From the NCBI GenBank assembly GCA_028279185.1, contig JANQSS010000042.1:1-64000 (forward strand): 64,000 nt of DNA, written 5' to 3'. Each line of letters begins with the position of its first letter. Within the stretch, counting starts at the first letter, position 1. The DNA is from Saprospiraceae bacterium. Its GTDB lineage: Bacteria; Bacteroidota; Bacteroidia; Chitinophagales; Saprospiraceae. This document shows positions 1-9,395 of the stretch, piece after piece. A program made the translations under genes and the position numbers. The notes under the pieces were generated by a model. That model was not told the origin of the DNA. It worked only from the letters and a program-made list of their open reading frames with translations, and ran no database searches.

Positions 1-1
1 T

Positions 2-400
2 AGTGCAAGCGGCGGCTGCCATACGACAAGTACGGATCTGTCCGGTTTCACAGCACCGGACTCATGTGGTGGTGTAGTGACGATAAATTTTGTAGCGAGC
101 GATGCATGCGACCAATCGCAAACGTGCAGTTCCACATTTACGGTAACAGCGCGTCCGAGCTTGACGGTAAGCTGCCCACAACCTATTACAATACCGACGT
201 GTCAAACACAAGCATCAATCGATGCGGCGTTTGCAACGTGGATTGGCGGCTTCAGTGCGATCGGTGGCTGTCATACGACAAGCACAGATCTATCGGGCTT
301 TACAGCACCGGATTCATGCGGTGGTGTAGTAACAATAAATTTTGTGGCGAGCGATGCCTGCGACCAATCACAGACGTGCAGTTCCACATTTACGGTAACA
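2..400 (+). repeat. Repeat family A, ~252 bp period, coding
   Basis: Two copies are visible: a 3' part of one (to base 148) and a full one (149-400). They are nearly identical at the DNA level over the TTSTDLSGF...DQSQTCSSTF coding stretch, so the duplication is recent or homogenised. More copies probably lie left of the window. Confidence 0.85.
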
Positions 401-2236
401 AATCGCCAGGTTGTCGATGTTACATGCCCCGTTGCAGTTAATTTGCAGCAGTGCGCTTTTGCAAATCAAGCCGCTCTCACATTAGCTTATAATTCATGGT
501 TGGCTGGATTTACGGTTGCTAATGCTGGATGCGGAGCAGTCGGAAGTTTTAATAACGATCCGCCTGCTAGCTTAAACTTCTGTGATGTGGTGACAAATGG
601 CGTAAACATTAGTGCCATGTATTCCGCGGATGATGGATGCACAAGTGACAACTGCAGCAGTTCATTTGTGATAGCCGGAGCGGGGCCAGTGGATGTGGAT
701 TGCCCGCAGGCCGTCAATGTATCTCTATGTACGTTTGCTGATCAGGCCGCGTTAACAGCAGCTTATAATTCATGGCTAGCTGGCTTCACTGTTGTGAATG
801 CTGGTTGTGGAGCAACAGGTAGTTTCACAACAGCACCACCTACAAATTTGAATTTGTGTGATGTGGTTATGAACGGCGTGAATATTAGTGCAACCTATTC
901 TGCAAGTGATGGATGTACGAGTGATAATTGTAGCAGTTCGTTTGTTGTTAGTGCGGCTGCTGTGCCACAGACACCCCAATGTCCAACATTGGCACCTGTC
1001 AGTTGCGATGTGGCCCAAAATATGACCACTGCTAGTTTCGCAAATATTACATCGTCCAATGGAGAAACAGGTGCATGCAACGTAACTATAACAGCAACTC
1101 CGAGTAGTGTAAACACGAGTTCAATTGCATGTGATGGTTCTGGTAATGTTGTTGTTACCTATACGCTGATGGATAATTGTGGAAGAACATATCCGAACTT
1201 AGTCTGTACACAACCTGTCAGCCCTGCTGTAATTCCACCGCTTCCACAGTGTCCAAATTATCCGGCGCTTGAATGTGATGAAATATTCGAAGTGGAGTTA
1301 TCTGATTACCCTGATATCGTTTCTAGCAATGGATTGATTGGAGTATGTAATGTTACAATAACGGCAACGGCTATTGACGTGGAAATTGTAGGAATAGTTT
1401 GCGACGGATCTAGGGCTGTAGTTGTAACCTATTCGGTTTCTGACAATTGTGGTGGTACTTATCAAGACTTGGTATGCACACAACAAGTGAATGGACCGCC
1501 ATTACCATCACCGATTACCTGTAGAAACTTCCAGGCTATCGATTGTGACGTGGCGGCAAGCCGTATGCCGTCTGATTATCCATTTATCATTTCCAGTAAT
1601 GGATTAGAGGGTCAATGTGGATTCCAATACTTAGGTACACCTGCAAGTGTTGATGTAAGTCAAGTTGGTTGTCAAGGCGTTATATTCATAACATATGAAG
1701 TGACAGATAATTGTGGTGGTACTTACCAAGATATGATTTGTACGCAACCAGTGAACATGCCTCAGGGGCCGATGCTTCCTTCATGTCCTGAATTGGATTC
1801 TGTGGAATGCAATGCTGTCCAAAGTCTCACGCTTTCAGATTATCCTGACATCGTGACTGACAATAATTCTGTTGGGGCATGTAATATTACTGTAACAGCA
1901 TCAGCGTCAAATATTGATATAAGTGGAGCAACATGTGACGGAATGGGGGTTGTGGTCATCACGTATACCTTGACGGACAATTGTGGAGGTACATATCCAG
2001 ATTTAATTTGCACACAGCCTGTAGCCGAAAGCGCTTGTCCTGATCATCTTGTCTTAACACTGGCAGATAGCCCATTAAGTGGGATATATGAGGCAAGACA
2101 AACGATAACCATTAACGGCAACGTATTAATACTTGATGGAACCAGTGTAATATTAAATGCTCCTGAAGTATTAATTAATGAGTTAGATGTTGAGTTCGGC
2201 GCAGAATTAGATGTTCTGCAAGGTGGTTGTGATTAA
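2..2236 (+). CDS. C-terminal part of a giant secreted cysteine-rich repeat protein (5' end outside window)
   Basis: The frame is open from base 2, so this is only the C-terminal ~744 codons of a larger protein. It is built from three families of Ig-like, cysteine-containing modules in series: family A (~84 aa, about 1.6 copies seen), family B (~92 aa, 2 copies) and family C (~90 aa, 4 copies with conserved DNCGGTY and CTQPV). The last ~65 residues form a beta-helix-like tail ending in GGCD, resembling the 3-coathanger-type C-terminal domains of Bacteroidota secreted proteins. It is probably an exported surface or matrix adhesin. No catalytic motif is seen. A strong terminator follows the stop codon, and the next gene is convergent. 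Confidence 0.8.
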   Translation, partial: SASGGCHTTSTDLSGFTAPDSCGGVVTINFVASDACDQSQTCSSTFTVTARPSLTVSCPQPITIPTCQTQASIDAAFATWIGGFSAIGGCHTTSTDLSGFTAPDSCGGVVTINFVASDACDQSQTCSSTFTVTNRQVVDVTCPVAVNLQQCAFANQAALTLAYNSWLAGFTVANAGCGAVGSFNNDPPASLNFCDVVTNGVNISAMYSADDGCTSDNCSSSFVIAGAGPVDVDCPQAVNVSLCTFADQAALTAAYNSWLAGFTVVNAGCGATGSFTTAPPTNLNLCDVVMNGVNISATYSASDGCTSDNCSSSFVVSAAAVPQTPQCPTLAPVSCDVAQNMTTASFANITSSNGETGACNVTITATPSSVNTSSIACDGSGNVVVTYTLMDNCGRTYPNLVCTQPVSPAVIPPLPQCPNYPALECDEIFEVELSDYPDIVSSNGLIGVCNVTITATAIDVEIVGIVCDGSRAVVVTYSVSDNCGGTYQDLVCTQQVNGPPLPSPITCRNFQAIDCDVAASRMPSDYPFIISSNGLEGQCGFQYLGTPASVDVSQVGCQGVIFITYEVTDNCGGTYQDMICTQPVNMPQGPMLPSCPELDSVECNAVQSLTLSDYPDIVTDNNSVGACNITVTASASNIDISGATCDGMGVVVITYTLTDNCGGTYPDLICTQPVAESACPDHLVLTLADSPLSGIYEARQTITINGNVLILDGTSVILNAPEVLINELDVEFGAELDVLQGGCD
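413..967 (+). repeat. Repeat family B, two ~276-bp coding copies
   Basis: Copies at about 413-688 and 689-967 encode modules sharing QAALT.AYNSWLAGFTV, NAGCGA.GSF, GVNISA and CTSDNCSSSF. The DNA has diverged mostly at third positions, so this duplication is older than that of family A. Confidence 0.8.
977..2032 (+). repeat. Repeat family C, four ~270-bp coding copies
   Basis: Four modules begin near 977, 1247, 1514 and 1784. Each has a CP...C start, ..SSNG...G.CNVTITA, a CDG...V.TY turn and DNCGGTY..L.CTQPV. Sequence divergence is greater than in families A and B. Confidence 0.8.
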
Positions 2237-2258
2237 TTAATAATAAATAACAATTGAT

Positions 2259-2298
2259 AAAGACACCTTGGAATTAAAACGCCAGGGTGTCTTTTTTT
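2259..2298 (+). terminator. Rho-independent terminator after the repeat protein
   Basis: A 13-bp stem (AAAGACACCTTGG / CCAGGGTGTCTTT, one G-T wobble) with a 10-nt loop runs straight into a seven-T tract, 23 nt past the stop codon. It lies between two convergent genes. Confidence 0.88.
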
Positions 2299-2328
2299 AC
2301 AAAGTTGCCGCGATTGAACTGAATTTTT

Positions 2329-5300
2329 CTAATTGCCTTTTTTCTTTTTCTTGAAAGGATTCCACCCATCGAGAATGTCATCGGCTTTGTCTTTCAATTC
2401 GTCATCTATCTTATCTTTTATTACATCCTCAACTTTGGCAACCACGGTATCTTTTACTGGTTTAATTTCTTCATCGATTTTTTTGTTTACTTCTGCTTCA
2501 GCACGGTCTTTTACGGCATCTTCAATTGATTTTTGCGTGCTGTCTTTATTGCTGCCCTGTACAACATCAATTATTTTTGTTTTGGTGACATTTGTGATAC
2601 TATCCTTTGCTTGGTCCACTGCATTATTTACGACCTCTTTAATGATTTCTTTTGCAGCAGCTTTTGAAAAATCAATGAGTTTAACTTCAATGTCCGGGGA
2701 AGCCAGTTGACCTGTTAACATGACATCGATACGAATGGACTCTGTGTCTTTTATTCGTATGCCTAATTGACTGAGTTTATCTTGAACTGTGGCGAGTTGA
2801 TCGTTGATTACTGAAGGGATACCTGTGTCATCAAACTTATTAGTCGGTATGGTTAAGGCAATTTTGTAGTTCATATCACCGACTAATTTATGATGACCCG
2901 AAATATTGGTGTGTATATCATGCACAATTTGCTCAAATGGTTCAATAGTAAGCCCCCCATCTTTAATAGCAAATCGATTACGCGACCGGTCAATGGGAAT
3001 TGACTTTAATTCATCAAGTTGAAGCAATGTTGATATTTTTTCTAGGGTTTCACTTCCGACTAAATTACCATGCAAAGTTTCCAATAACCCTTGTCCGTCG
3101 AGTGATGCAAGGTTGGGAATATAACCCGGCTGAAGACTTCCTTCGAAAACCATCGTGCTATTGAACGTTCCCCTGATAAAATTAATAATAGGTAATAAAA
3201 ACTTGGTGCTTTTTATTTGATCAAAGGTTTGCTCGAACGAAAATCGTTGAATGTCATAGGCTAATTTAAATAGGGGATCTCCTACCCCATCGTGCGCGTA
3301 ATAACCGTTAAGCTTGAATTCTCCTCCAAGTGTTTGACCGCTGACATCATCGAATACGAGCTTATTATTTTTTATTTTGATTATGCCTTTTGTATTATTA
3401 ATATGAATATTGTCATAAACCAATTCACCGAGATGCGCATTAATCGATATGTTCATCCGTTGGGGAACTGGGGCATAGACGGTATTTACTGTAGAGCCCC
3501 CTCCTCCGACTTCATCCTCAATCATCCAGTTATCAGCCTTTAATGAGGGAGAGCTTAAGGTTATACTGCCAAGCAGCGTTTCATTTCGATAAGTGTAACC
3601 GTAAATATTACTGAGATTTCCATTGCCTTGAACTTTATCTTGATTAACCGATCCTTTAAATTGTTTTATTTCGAGGTGTGACAAATCACCTGAGAAAGTT
3701 GATGAAATATTTTGAAGTAAGTAATCTTCGTATCGGACCGAATTGAACGCTCCTTTTATTTCGAGTTGTAGATTCTTAATAAGTTCATTTTCGTCTGATG
3801 GGTTATGAAGGTTCGTTGTCGTTTCATCAGGTGTTAACCATTCGTTTATATCAAGAACACTTCCAGTAACGTCAGCGGTTACTCGAATCGGTTGATCGTT
3901 ACCAGAGACGAGGCGCGACAATGGTGAAATCGTAGCCGTTCCTTCAATATCACTTCGTCCTATTTTTCCGGTTATTTTTTTTACAACGATCCTGTCATCT
4001 GCTACAATTGATTCGAGTACAGCAATATCAACACGAGGTTGACCATCTGCAGCATAACGTACATTTTTTCCATTTATCGACCCTGTGTAGATGAGCTGTG
4101 ACAGGTCCCTAGCTTGTATGGCTTTCGTATTGCCTTTGAACATGATGTCAGCATGTAACTCACCCTGCATCTCATTTATATCAGGGAAAGGATATGCCTC
4201 ATGTAAGTCTTTTAAATTTAATTTTCCGTTTGCCTTTCCTTCGAAAAATTGATTTGTACTCTGATTATTGACTCGAATATTTCCAGCAATTTCCTCTCTG
4301 TTAAGCTTAAATTGAAATAAAGGTAAATTAATCAAGGAAGGCAGGGCTTTTACACCTTGGTTACTAATATTTCCGGTGATAAAAATGTCCGATATAGCAT
4401 GTGACTTGCCGGGAAACTGAAAAAATCCATTATCCACTTGTAAATCTAAACCATAATTAGGGTATGTTCCTTGTGATGTATTTAATACCCCTTTTACAAA
4501 ACCGGATAGTATGAGTTTTCCGCTAGCATCGACATCACTAAATTCACGCACATACATATTTGGAAGGATAGATAAAAAGGACTTAAACGTGTTTTGACGT
4601 GTATTTACGTTTACATCAAAGTCAATCTCATCATTGTATTGTTGGATTGTGCCGGAGACAAATAACTGAAGCGCATTGAGCACTAAGTTGTTTTCCAAAA
4701 AGGTGTAGCGATTTTCATTAAAATCAAAATTAACAACACCATCAAATTCCGTGACTGCCTGCAAAAAAGTAATACCGTTTTGCTTTACGTGAAAGGCTTT
4801 ACTGGTTAGGGAAGCATCGATTAGCAAGTTGTTGGTTTGGTAGGTCAAAGAGCCTTTATGATCGGCATCGGAAATTGTGATGTGTACGCCACTTTCCTCA
4901 TCTATATAGGTAAGGTCAATGTTTTCAATGACGTACTCAGAGAGGTCAAATTTTATAGTGGAGGATGGTTCATGTTGTTTTTCAGCATGCAGAGCGACTA
5001 AGTCATAATTGGAATTCCCGTTTTTGTCCGAGTGAATATAGGCAACAGGGTGTTGTAAATGGAATGATTTAATTTCTAGTGAATCACCTTGTGACCAAAT
5101 GGACATAAAGTCAAGACCCAGTGACATGTTGTCGGCTTTCAGCAAAGCAGGTTGCAAACTATCGACTTTATTTCCTGTGACCCGTAAATTCTCCACTTCC
5201 ACTGCTACATCCGGAAACGTGGACCACCACGTCACATCGATGTTTGAGAAGTCAACCTCCCCAACAACACGCGCATTTATTTCTTTTTTAATAAGGACAA

Positions 5301-5403
5301 TTAATTTGTCCTTGAAAAAAGTCGGTGCGATAACAACGGCTAATGCAAACGCGATGAATAGACCAAAAAAGGCAATGAGAAGTGTTTTAACAGTTTTTTT
5401 CAT
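2329..5403 (-). CDS. AsmA-like envelope protein
   Basis: A 1024-aa protein with one N-terminal membrane segment (about residues 8-30) followed by a long, beta-rich periplasmic region. This is the layout of AsmA/TamB-type proteins that span the envelope and are linked to lipid transport or outer membrane assembly. Beginning residues VDFSNIDVTWWSTFPDVAVEVENL match the conserved AsmA N-terminus, and repeated 'DI.I.G' segments follow. The last ~110 residues are highly charged and probably helical, ending in a lysine tail (FKKKKKGN). The frame is open 58 codons further upstream, but the MKKTVKTLL start at 5403 puts the membrane helix at the N-terminus and is preferred. It is divergent from the FG-GAP lipoprotein gene. 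Substrate is unknown. Confidence 0.75.
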   Translation of the reverse strand: MKKTVKTLLIAFFGLFIAFALAVVIAPTFFKDKLIVLIKKEINARVVGEVDFSNIDVTWWSTFPDVAVEVENLRVTGNKVDSLQPALLKADNMSLGLDFMSIWSQGDSLEIKSFHLQHPVAYIHSDKNGNSNYDLVALHAEKQHEPSSTIKFDLSEYVIENIDLTYIDEESGVHITISDADHKGSLTYQTNNLLIDASLTSKAFHVKQNGITFLQAVTEFDGVVNFDFNENRYTFLENNLVLNALQLFVSGTIQQYNDEIDFDVNVNTRQNTFKSFLSILPNMYVREFSDVDASGKLILSGFVKGVLNTSQGTYPNYGLDLQVDNGFFQFPGKSHAISDIFITGNISNQGVKALPSLINLPLFQFKLNREEIAGNIRVNNQSTNQFFEGKANGKLNLKDLHEAYPFPDINEMQGELHADIMFKGNTKAIQARDLSQLIYTGSINGKNVRYAADGQPRVDIAVLESIVADDRIVVKKITGKIGRSDIEGTATISPLSRLVSGNDQPIRVTADVTGSVLDINEWLTPDETTTNLHNPSDENELIKNLQLEIKGAFNSVRYEDYLLQNISSTFSGDLSHLEIKQFKGSVNQDKVQGNGNLSNIYGYTYRNETLLGSITLSSPSLKADNWMIEDEVGGGGSTVNTVYAPVPQRMNISINAHLGELVYDNIHINNTKGIIKIKNNKLVFDDVSGQTLGGEFKLNGYYAHDGVGDPLFKLAYDIQRFSFEQTFDQIKSTKFLLPIINFIRGTFNSTMVFEGSLQPGYIPNLASLDGQGLLETLHGNLVGSETLEKISTLLQLDELKSIPIDRSRNRFAIKDGGLTIEPFEQIVHDIHTNISGHHKLVGDMNYKIALTIPTNKFDDTGIPSVINDQLATVQDKLSQLGIRIKDTESIRIDVMLTGQLASPDIEVKLIDFSKAAAKEIIKEVVNNAVDQAKDSITNVTKTKIIDVVQGSNKDSTQKSIEDAVKDRAEAEVNKKIDEEIKPVKDTVVAKVEDVIKDKIDDELKDKADDILDGWNPFKKKKKGN

Positions 5404-5655
5404 ATTGAGAATTGTTCGTGCTTGTCTTCGTGCCAATATGGCTGTTTGATTATAACGTATTAAAGACACAAGCCACGTGCCACAGGAGGTTAATATAAAT
5501 TTAAAAGACTGGGCTTTTCTATGTATCAAAGATGGTCTTATACGATAGTATGGATTTATGGGACGTATGGCCGTCACGTAATTCAGCGTTAGAGGGGTGG
5601 TATTATGATTTGAATAATTAAAACATTTGGATAGGGCTTATCTTCGTTCGACTTT

Positions 5656-8600
5656 ATGAACATTAACAGTTTGCTTATATATATGGCCTTGTTTGCCTTC
5701 GGAGTCCTCTTATTCGGATGCCAAGAAGACAAGCTCGCCAAGCCCGAGCTACCTATAGAGCGGCAGTTTCAATCGACATTTACACTTCTATCGGAGTCAG
5801 CATCGGGCATTTCTTTTCGTAATGATATAGTTGAGACGCCAGAAGTGCATGGCTTAATGTGGGATGCAGTTTACTATGGCGGAGGAGTTGGTATTGGAGA
5901 CATCAATAATGATGGACTGGAAGATATCTTTTTTGCGGGAAATCAAGCCGATGATGCTCTGTATGTCAATAAAGGCGACCTGAAGTTCGAAAATATATCT
6001 ACGTCATCCGGAATTTTAAATCATCCCGGTTGGTCGTGTGGTGTTGCAATGGTAGATATAAATGCCGACGGGTTTCTAGATATATATGTGAGCAGAACGT
6101 CGTGGAAACAGGATCATATGGACCCTGAATTTAGACGTAACAAGCTATTTATTAATAATGGAGATTTAACGTTTTCTGAGAGATCAGAAGAATACGGCTT
6201 AGATTATAACGGCTATTCAACGCAGGCGACATTTTTGGATTTTGATAAAGATGGAGACCTTGATATGTTTCTACTAAATTCTCCATCCAATAATTTAAAT
6301 CAAAAAATTCAGTACGCGAATGCAAATGAATTGCCTGAATTTGTTTCGGACAAGTTTTATCGAAATGATGGCAATACGTTTCAAGATGTAACCGATCAGG
6401 TGGGTGTTGCTGGCCTGTCTTTTGGGCTTGGTGTTGTTGCAACTGACCTTAATCATGATACCTGGATTGATATATACGTGGCCAATGATTATGAAAAACC
6501 TGACTATCTATACATAAATCAACGCGATGGCACATTTAAGAACTTACTTGATGAAAAAATAAAACACACCTCATTTACTTCAATGGGATGCGATGCCGCA
6601 GATGTTAATAATGACGGCTTGGTAGACCTCAGCGTTTTGGACATGCAATCGGCCGATCATGTGCGGTCAAAAACGAATATGCCTAGTATGGATACCGAAC
6701 GGTTTTGGACTTTTGTCGCAAAGGGTTACAACTATCAGTACATGTCGAATGTATTGCAGCTGAATAATGGGTTCGGCTTCTTCTCAGATATAGCCCACTA
6801 TGCTGGAGTGGCTAGCACAGACTGGAGTTGGGCTGTGCTGCTGGCCGACTTCGACAATGACAGTTACAAAGATATGTATGTCACAAATGGAATAAACCGT
6901 GACCTCCGAAACAATGATTTTACCGTAAAAATGGAAGCGCTTAATACAGGAAATAAAAAAGTCGATCTATTTAAATTATCTCAAGAGATTCCTTCGACAA
7001 AAACAATGAATTATTATTTCAAAAACTCGGGAGAATTACAATTTAGTAATAAAACGAAAGAGGCTGGTCTGGGACAAGAAACATTTTCATTTGGTGCTGC
7101 ATATGCTGACTTAGATCATGACGGCGATTTGGATTTAGTGGTTAACAATAATAATGAACGTAGCTTTGTTTATAGAAATAATAGTAAAAATAAAAACCAC
7201 GTATCTATTACAATTGTAGGAAGCAAATTAAATCCACTTGGAATCGGAACAAAAGTTTTTATTTTTCAATCCGGCGGTTCCATTCAATATCAAGAATTGA
7301 GTCCTGTACGTGGGTTTCAATCTTCCTGTGGATTGGATCTACATTTTGGTCTAGGGAATAATCAACAGATTGATAGTTTAATATGCATATTTCCAGACGA
7401 CAACTGCATAAAAAAATATAATGTAAGCGGGAATAGACGCATCACATTAAGTTATCATGACGCAACCAAGCAACCATTGTCCGTTTATCGATTTGCGGCA
7501 CGATCATTTGAAAATGTGAGCGATAAAATGGGTGTTGGCTTCGTGCACCAAGAAAATTCATTTGACGATTTTAAAGATGAAATATTGCTCCCCCATTCAC
7601 AATCAACACGGGGTCCTTATCAAGCGGTAGGAGATGTGAATGGAGATGGTTTGGACGATCTGTATATAGGAGGAGCAACCGGACAGGCGGGAGCCCTTTA
7701 TGTTCAAAATGATCGCGGACAATTTACTTCCGTTTCCGGCCCATGGCAGGCTCATGCTGGTCAAGAGGATATGGGTTGTGCATTATTTGATGCAGATGGC
7801 GATGGAGACCTTGATTTATATGTAGCAAGTGGAGGCAATGCATCTCAAAATAAGAGCGACTATCAAGACCGATTATATGACAACGATGGGAAAGGTGGGT
7901 TTTCGAATGCCTCGGACCGACTTCCGAAGCTCAGCACAAACAGTTCATGTGTAAAGACTGCAGATATAGATGGCGATGGTGATGTAGATGTTTTTATCGG
8001 AGGTCTTGTCGAGCGATCAAGATACCCTTACGCGGGACAATCTGTCTTACTGTATAATGAGAAGGGACAGTTTAAAAACCGTACGAGCGATTTAGCACCA
8101 GAAGTGGAATTCATGGGCATGGTATCAGATGCTGTCTGGTCGGATATAGATGAAAATGGTCACCCTGACTTGGTCGTGGTTGGAGAATGGATGACACCCA
8201 GGTGCTTTAAGAACGATGGGAAAAAATTAATCGAAGATGTGAATTGGTTGCAAAATGCCGAGCAACTATCAGGATGGTATATGCACGTGAATGATTCAGA
8301 TTTGAACCAGGACGGAAAACCAGATTTTATTTTAGGCAATTTTGGGGAGAATAATAAGTTTCACCCTTCGGTCCAAAAGCCTTTCAAAGTATACAGCAGT
8401 GATTTTGATGGAAATAATACAAATGATATTGTTTTAGCGAAAAGGTATAAGGGAAAATATGTACCTGTGCGTGGTCGAGAGTGTTCGTCCGAACAAATGC
8501 CATTTATCGCCGAAAAATTCGAGACATTTAATGCCTTTGCAAATGCATCTGTTGACCAGATTTTGGAAGGTGAAATTAATGCGTCCCTTCAATTGGAAGT

Positions 8601-8979
8601 CCAGTCCTTTCGATCGGGTGTTTTATTGAGCAGCGAGAATGGATATTCTTTTATCCCGTTTCCAGCAGAAGCTCAGTTGTTTCCGATCATGAGTACGGCA
8701 ATCGATGATTTTAATAAAGATGGAAAGCAAGACATTCTTATCGTTGGCAATTTGTTTGATGCAGAAGTGGAAACGACCCGACATGATTCAGGTAATGGCC
8801 TTTTGCTTTTGGGAGAGGGTGCGGCTCGATTTACTCCTCAAACTGTTTTGCATAGTGGTTTCTACGCGCCATTTAATTCAAGAAGTATCGCCTTACTTAA
8901 AAATAATGTGGAGAAGAAGCCTTTAGTTGTTATTGGGTCCAGCAGTAATCGAACGTTGACGTATCAAGCAATTAAGTAA
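5656..8979 (+). CDS. FG-GAP/VCBS repeat lipoprotein with ASPIC/UnbV domain
   Basis: An 1107-aa protein starting with a lipoprotein signal (LLFGC, acylated Cys near residue 22). Many FG-GAP/VCBS repeats with calcium-loop motifs such as DINNDGLED, DFDKDGDLD, DLDHDGDLD, DVNGDGLDD and DADGDGDLD indicate a beta-propeller-rich, Ca-binding surface protein. An ASPIC/UnbV domain lies at about residues 513-598 (GIGTKV, GFQSS, LHFGLG), with a second set of repeats after it. This CRTAC1-like architecture is common in Bacteroidota next to polymer-uptake loci, but no SusC/SusD pair is in this window. A weak -7-like TATCTTCG sits just before the start. Function is probably binding or adhesion; this is inference. 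Confidence 0.85.
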   Translation: MNINSLLIYMALFAFGVLLFGCQEDKLAKPELPIERQFQSTFTLLSESASGISFRNDIVETPEVHGLMWDAVYYGGGVGIGDINNDGLEDIFFAGNQADDALYVNKGDLKFENISTSSGILNHPGWSCGVAMVDINADGFLDIYVSRTSWKQDHMDPEFRRNKLFINNGDLTFSERSEEYGLDYNGYSTQATFLDFDKDGDLDMFLLNSPSNNLNQKIQYANANELPEFVSDKFYRNDGNTFQDVTDQVGVAGLSFGLGVVATDLNHDTWIDIYVANDYEKPDYLYINQRDGTFKNLLDEKIKHTSFTSMGCDAADVNNDGLVDLSVLDMQSADHVRSKTNMPSMDTERFWTFVAKGYNYQYMSNVLQLNNGFGFFSDIAHYAGVASTDWSWAVLLADFDNDSYKDMYVTNGINRDLRNNDFTVKMEALNTGNKKVDLFKLSQEIPSTKTMNYYFKNSGELQFSNKTKEAGLGQETFSFGAAYADLDHDGDLDLVVNNNNERSFVYRNNSKNKNHVSITIVGSKLNPLGIGTKVFIFQSGGSIQYQELSPVRGFQSSCGLDLHFGLGNNQQIDSLICIFPDDNCIKKYNVSGNRRITLSYHDATKQPLSVYRFAARSFENVSDKMGVGFVHQENSFDDFKDEILLPHSQSTRGPYQAVGDVNGDGLDDLYIGGATGQAGALYVQNDRGQFTSVSGPWQAHAGQEDMGCALFDADGDGDLDLYVASGGNASQNKSDYQDRLYDNDGKGGFSNASDRLPKLSTNSSCVKTADIDGDGDVDVFIGGLVERSRYPYAGQSVLLYNEKGQFKNRTSDLAPEVEFMGMVSDAVWSDIDENGHPDLVVVGEWMTPRCFKNDGKKLIEDVNWLQNAEQLSGWYMHVNDSDLNQDGKPDFILGNFGENNKFHPSVQKPFKVYSSDFDGNNTNDIVLAKRYKGKYVPVRGRECSSEQMPFIAEKFETFNAFANASVDQILEGEINASLQLEVQSFRSGVLLSSENGYSFIPFPAEAQLFPIMSTAIDDFNKDGKQDILIVGNLFDAEVETTRHDSGNGLLLLGEGAARFTPQTVLHSGFYAPFNSRSIALLKNNVEKKPLVVIGSSSNRTLTYQAIK

Positions 8980-9089
8980 CAATCAAAGCGATCTGAATAC
9001 TTACGGGTGTTATTTAATCAATCGAATAGCTGTCTTTCATATTTTTCTATATATTATCACACACTTTAATTGGTATTTAAAATACTACA

Positions 9090-9305
9090 ATGAAAAAGCA
9101 TATTCTAGTTTTTTTATCAAACGGAATTCCATTTGGTTTGATAATGGTAGGATGGGATTATTTCGATGGTCTGGGATTTAATCTCAAGAAGTTTTTATTT
9201 CTTTCCATTTTTTTTGGACTCTGGATGACGGTAATGCTGCACTATATTAATCAAGTCGATGGGAAAAGCAAACCAAAAACAAACAGTAAATCGCCGGATT
9301 CGTAA
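9090..9305 (+). CDS. Small two-helix membrane protein
   Basis: A 71-aa protein with two predicted membrane segments (about residues 5-22 and 33-52) and a polar lysine/asparagine-rich tail. Not recognised. It starts with a clear ATG and sits alone in the direction of the FG-GAP gene, ahead of a long terminator hairpin. It may be real because its composition is typical of a small membrane protein, but there is no functional clue. Confidence 0.5.
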   Translation: MKKHILVFLSNGIPFGLIMVGWDYFDGLGFNLKKFLFLSIFFGLWMTVMLHYINQVDGKSKPKTNSKSPDS

Positions 9306-9331
9306 ACTTGGATCTGGTATAATTTGACAGT

Positions 9332-9376
9332 GCCCATGTCTTAACACGATTTTTCATAAATCATGTTAAGACGGGC
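9332..9376. terminator. Bidirectional terminator-like hairpin between convergent genes
   Basis: A 15-bp stem (GTCTTAACACGATTT / AAATCATGTTAAGAC, one wobble) with a 5-nt loop is extended by GCCC/GGGC after a 2-nt bulge. It lies between the small membrane protein and the subtilase, which converge here. There is no long U tract on either side. Confidence 0.65.
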
Positions 9377-9395
9377 TTGTATTCCAGGCCTTGTT

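Noticed and set aside
487-1486. Several minus-strand frames within the repeat protein gene
   Set aside because: They are mirror frames created by the low stop-codon content of the repeats; the plus strand has clear modular coding.
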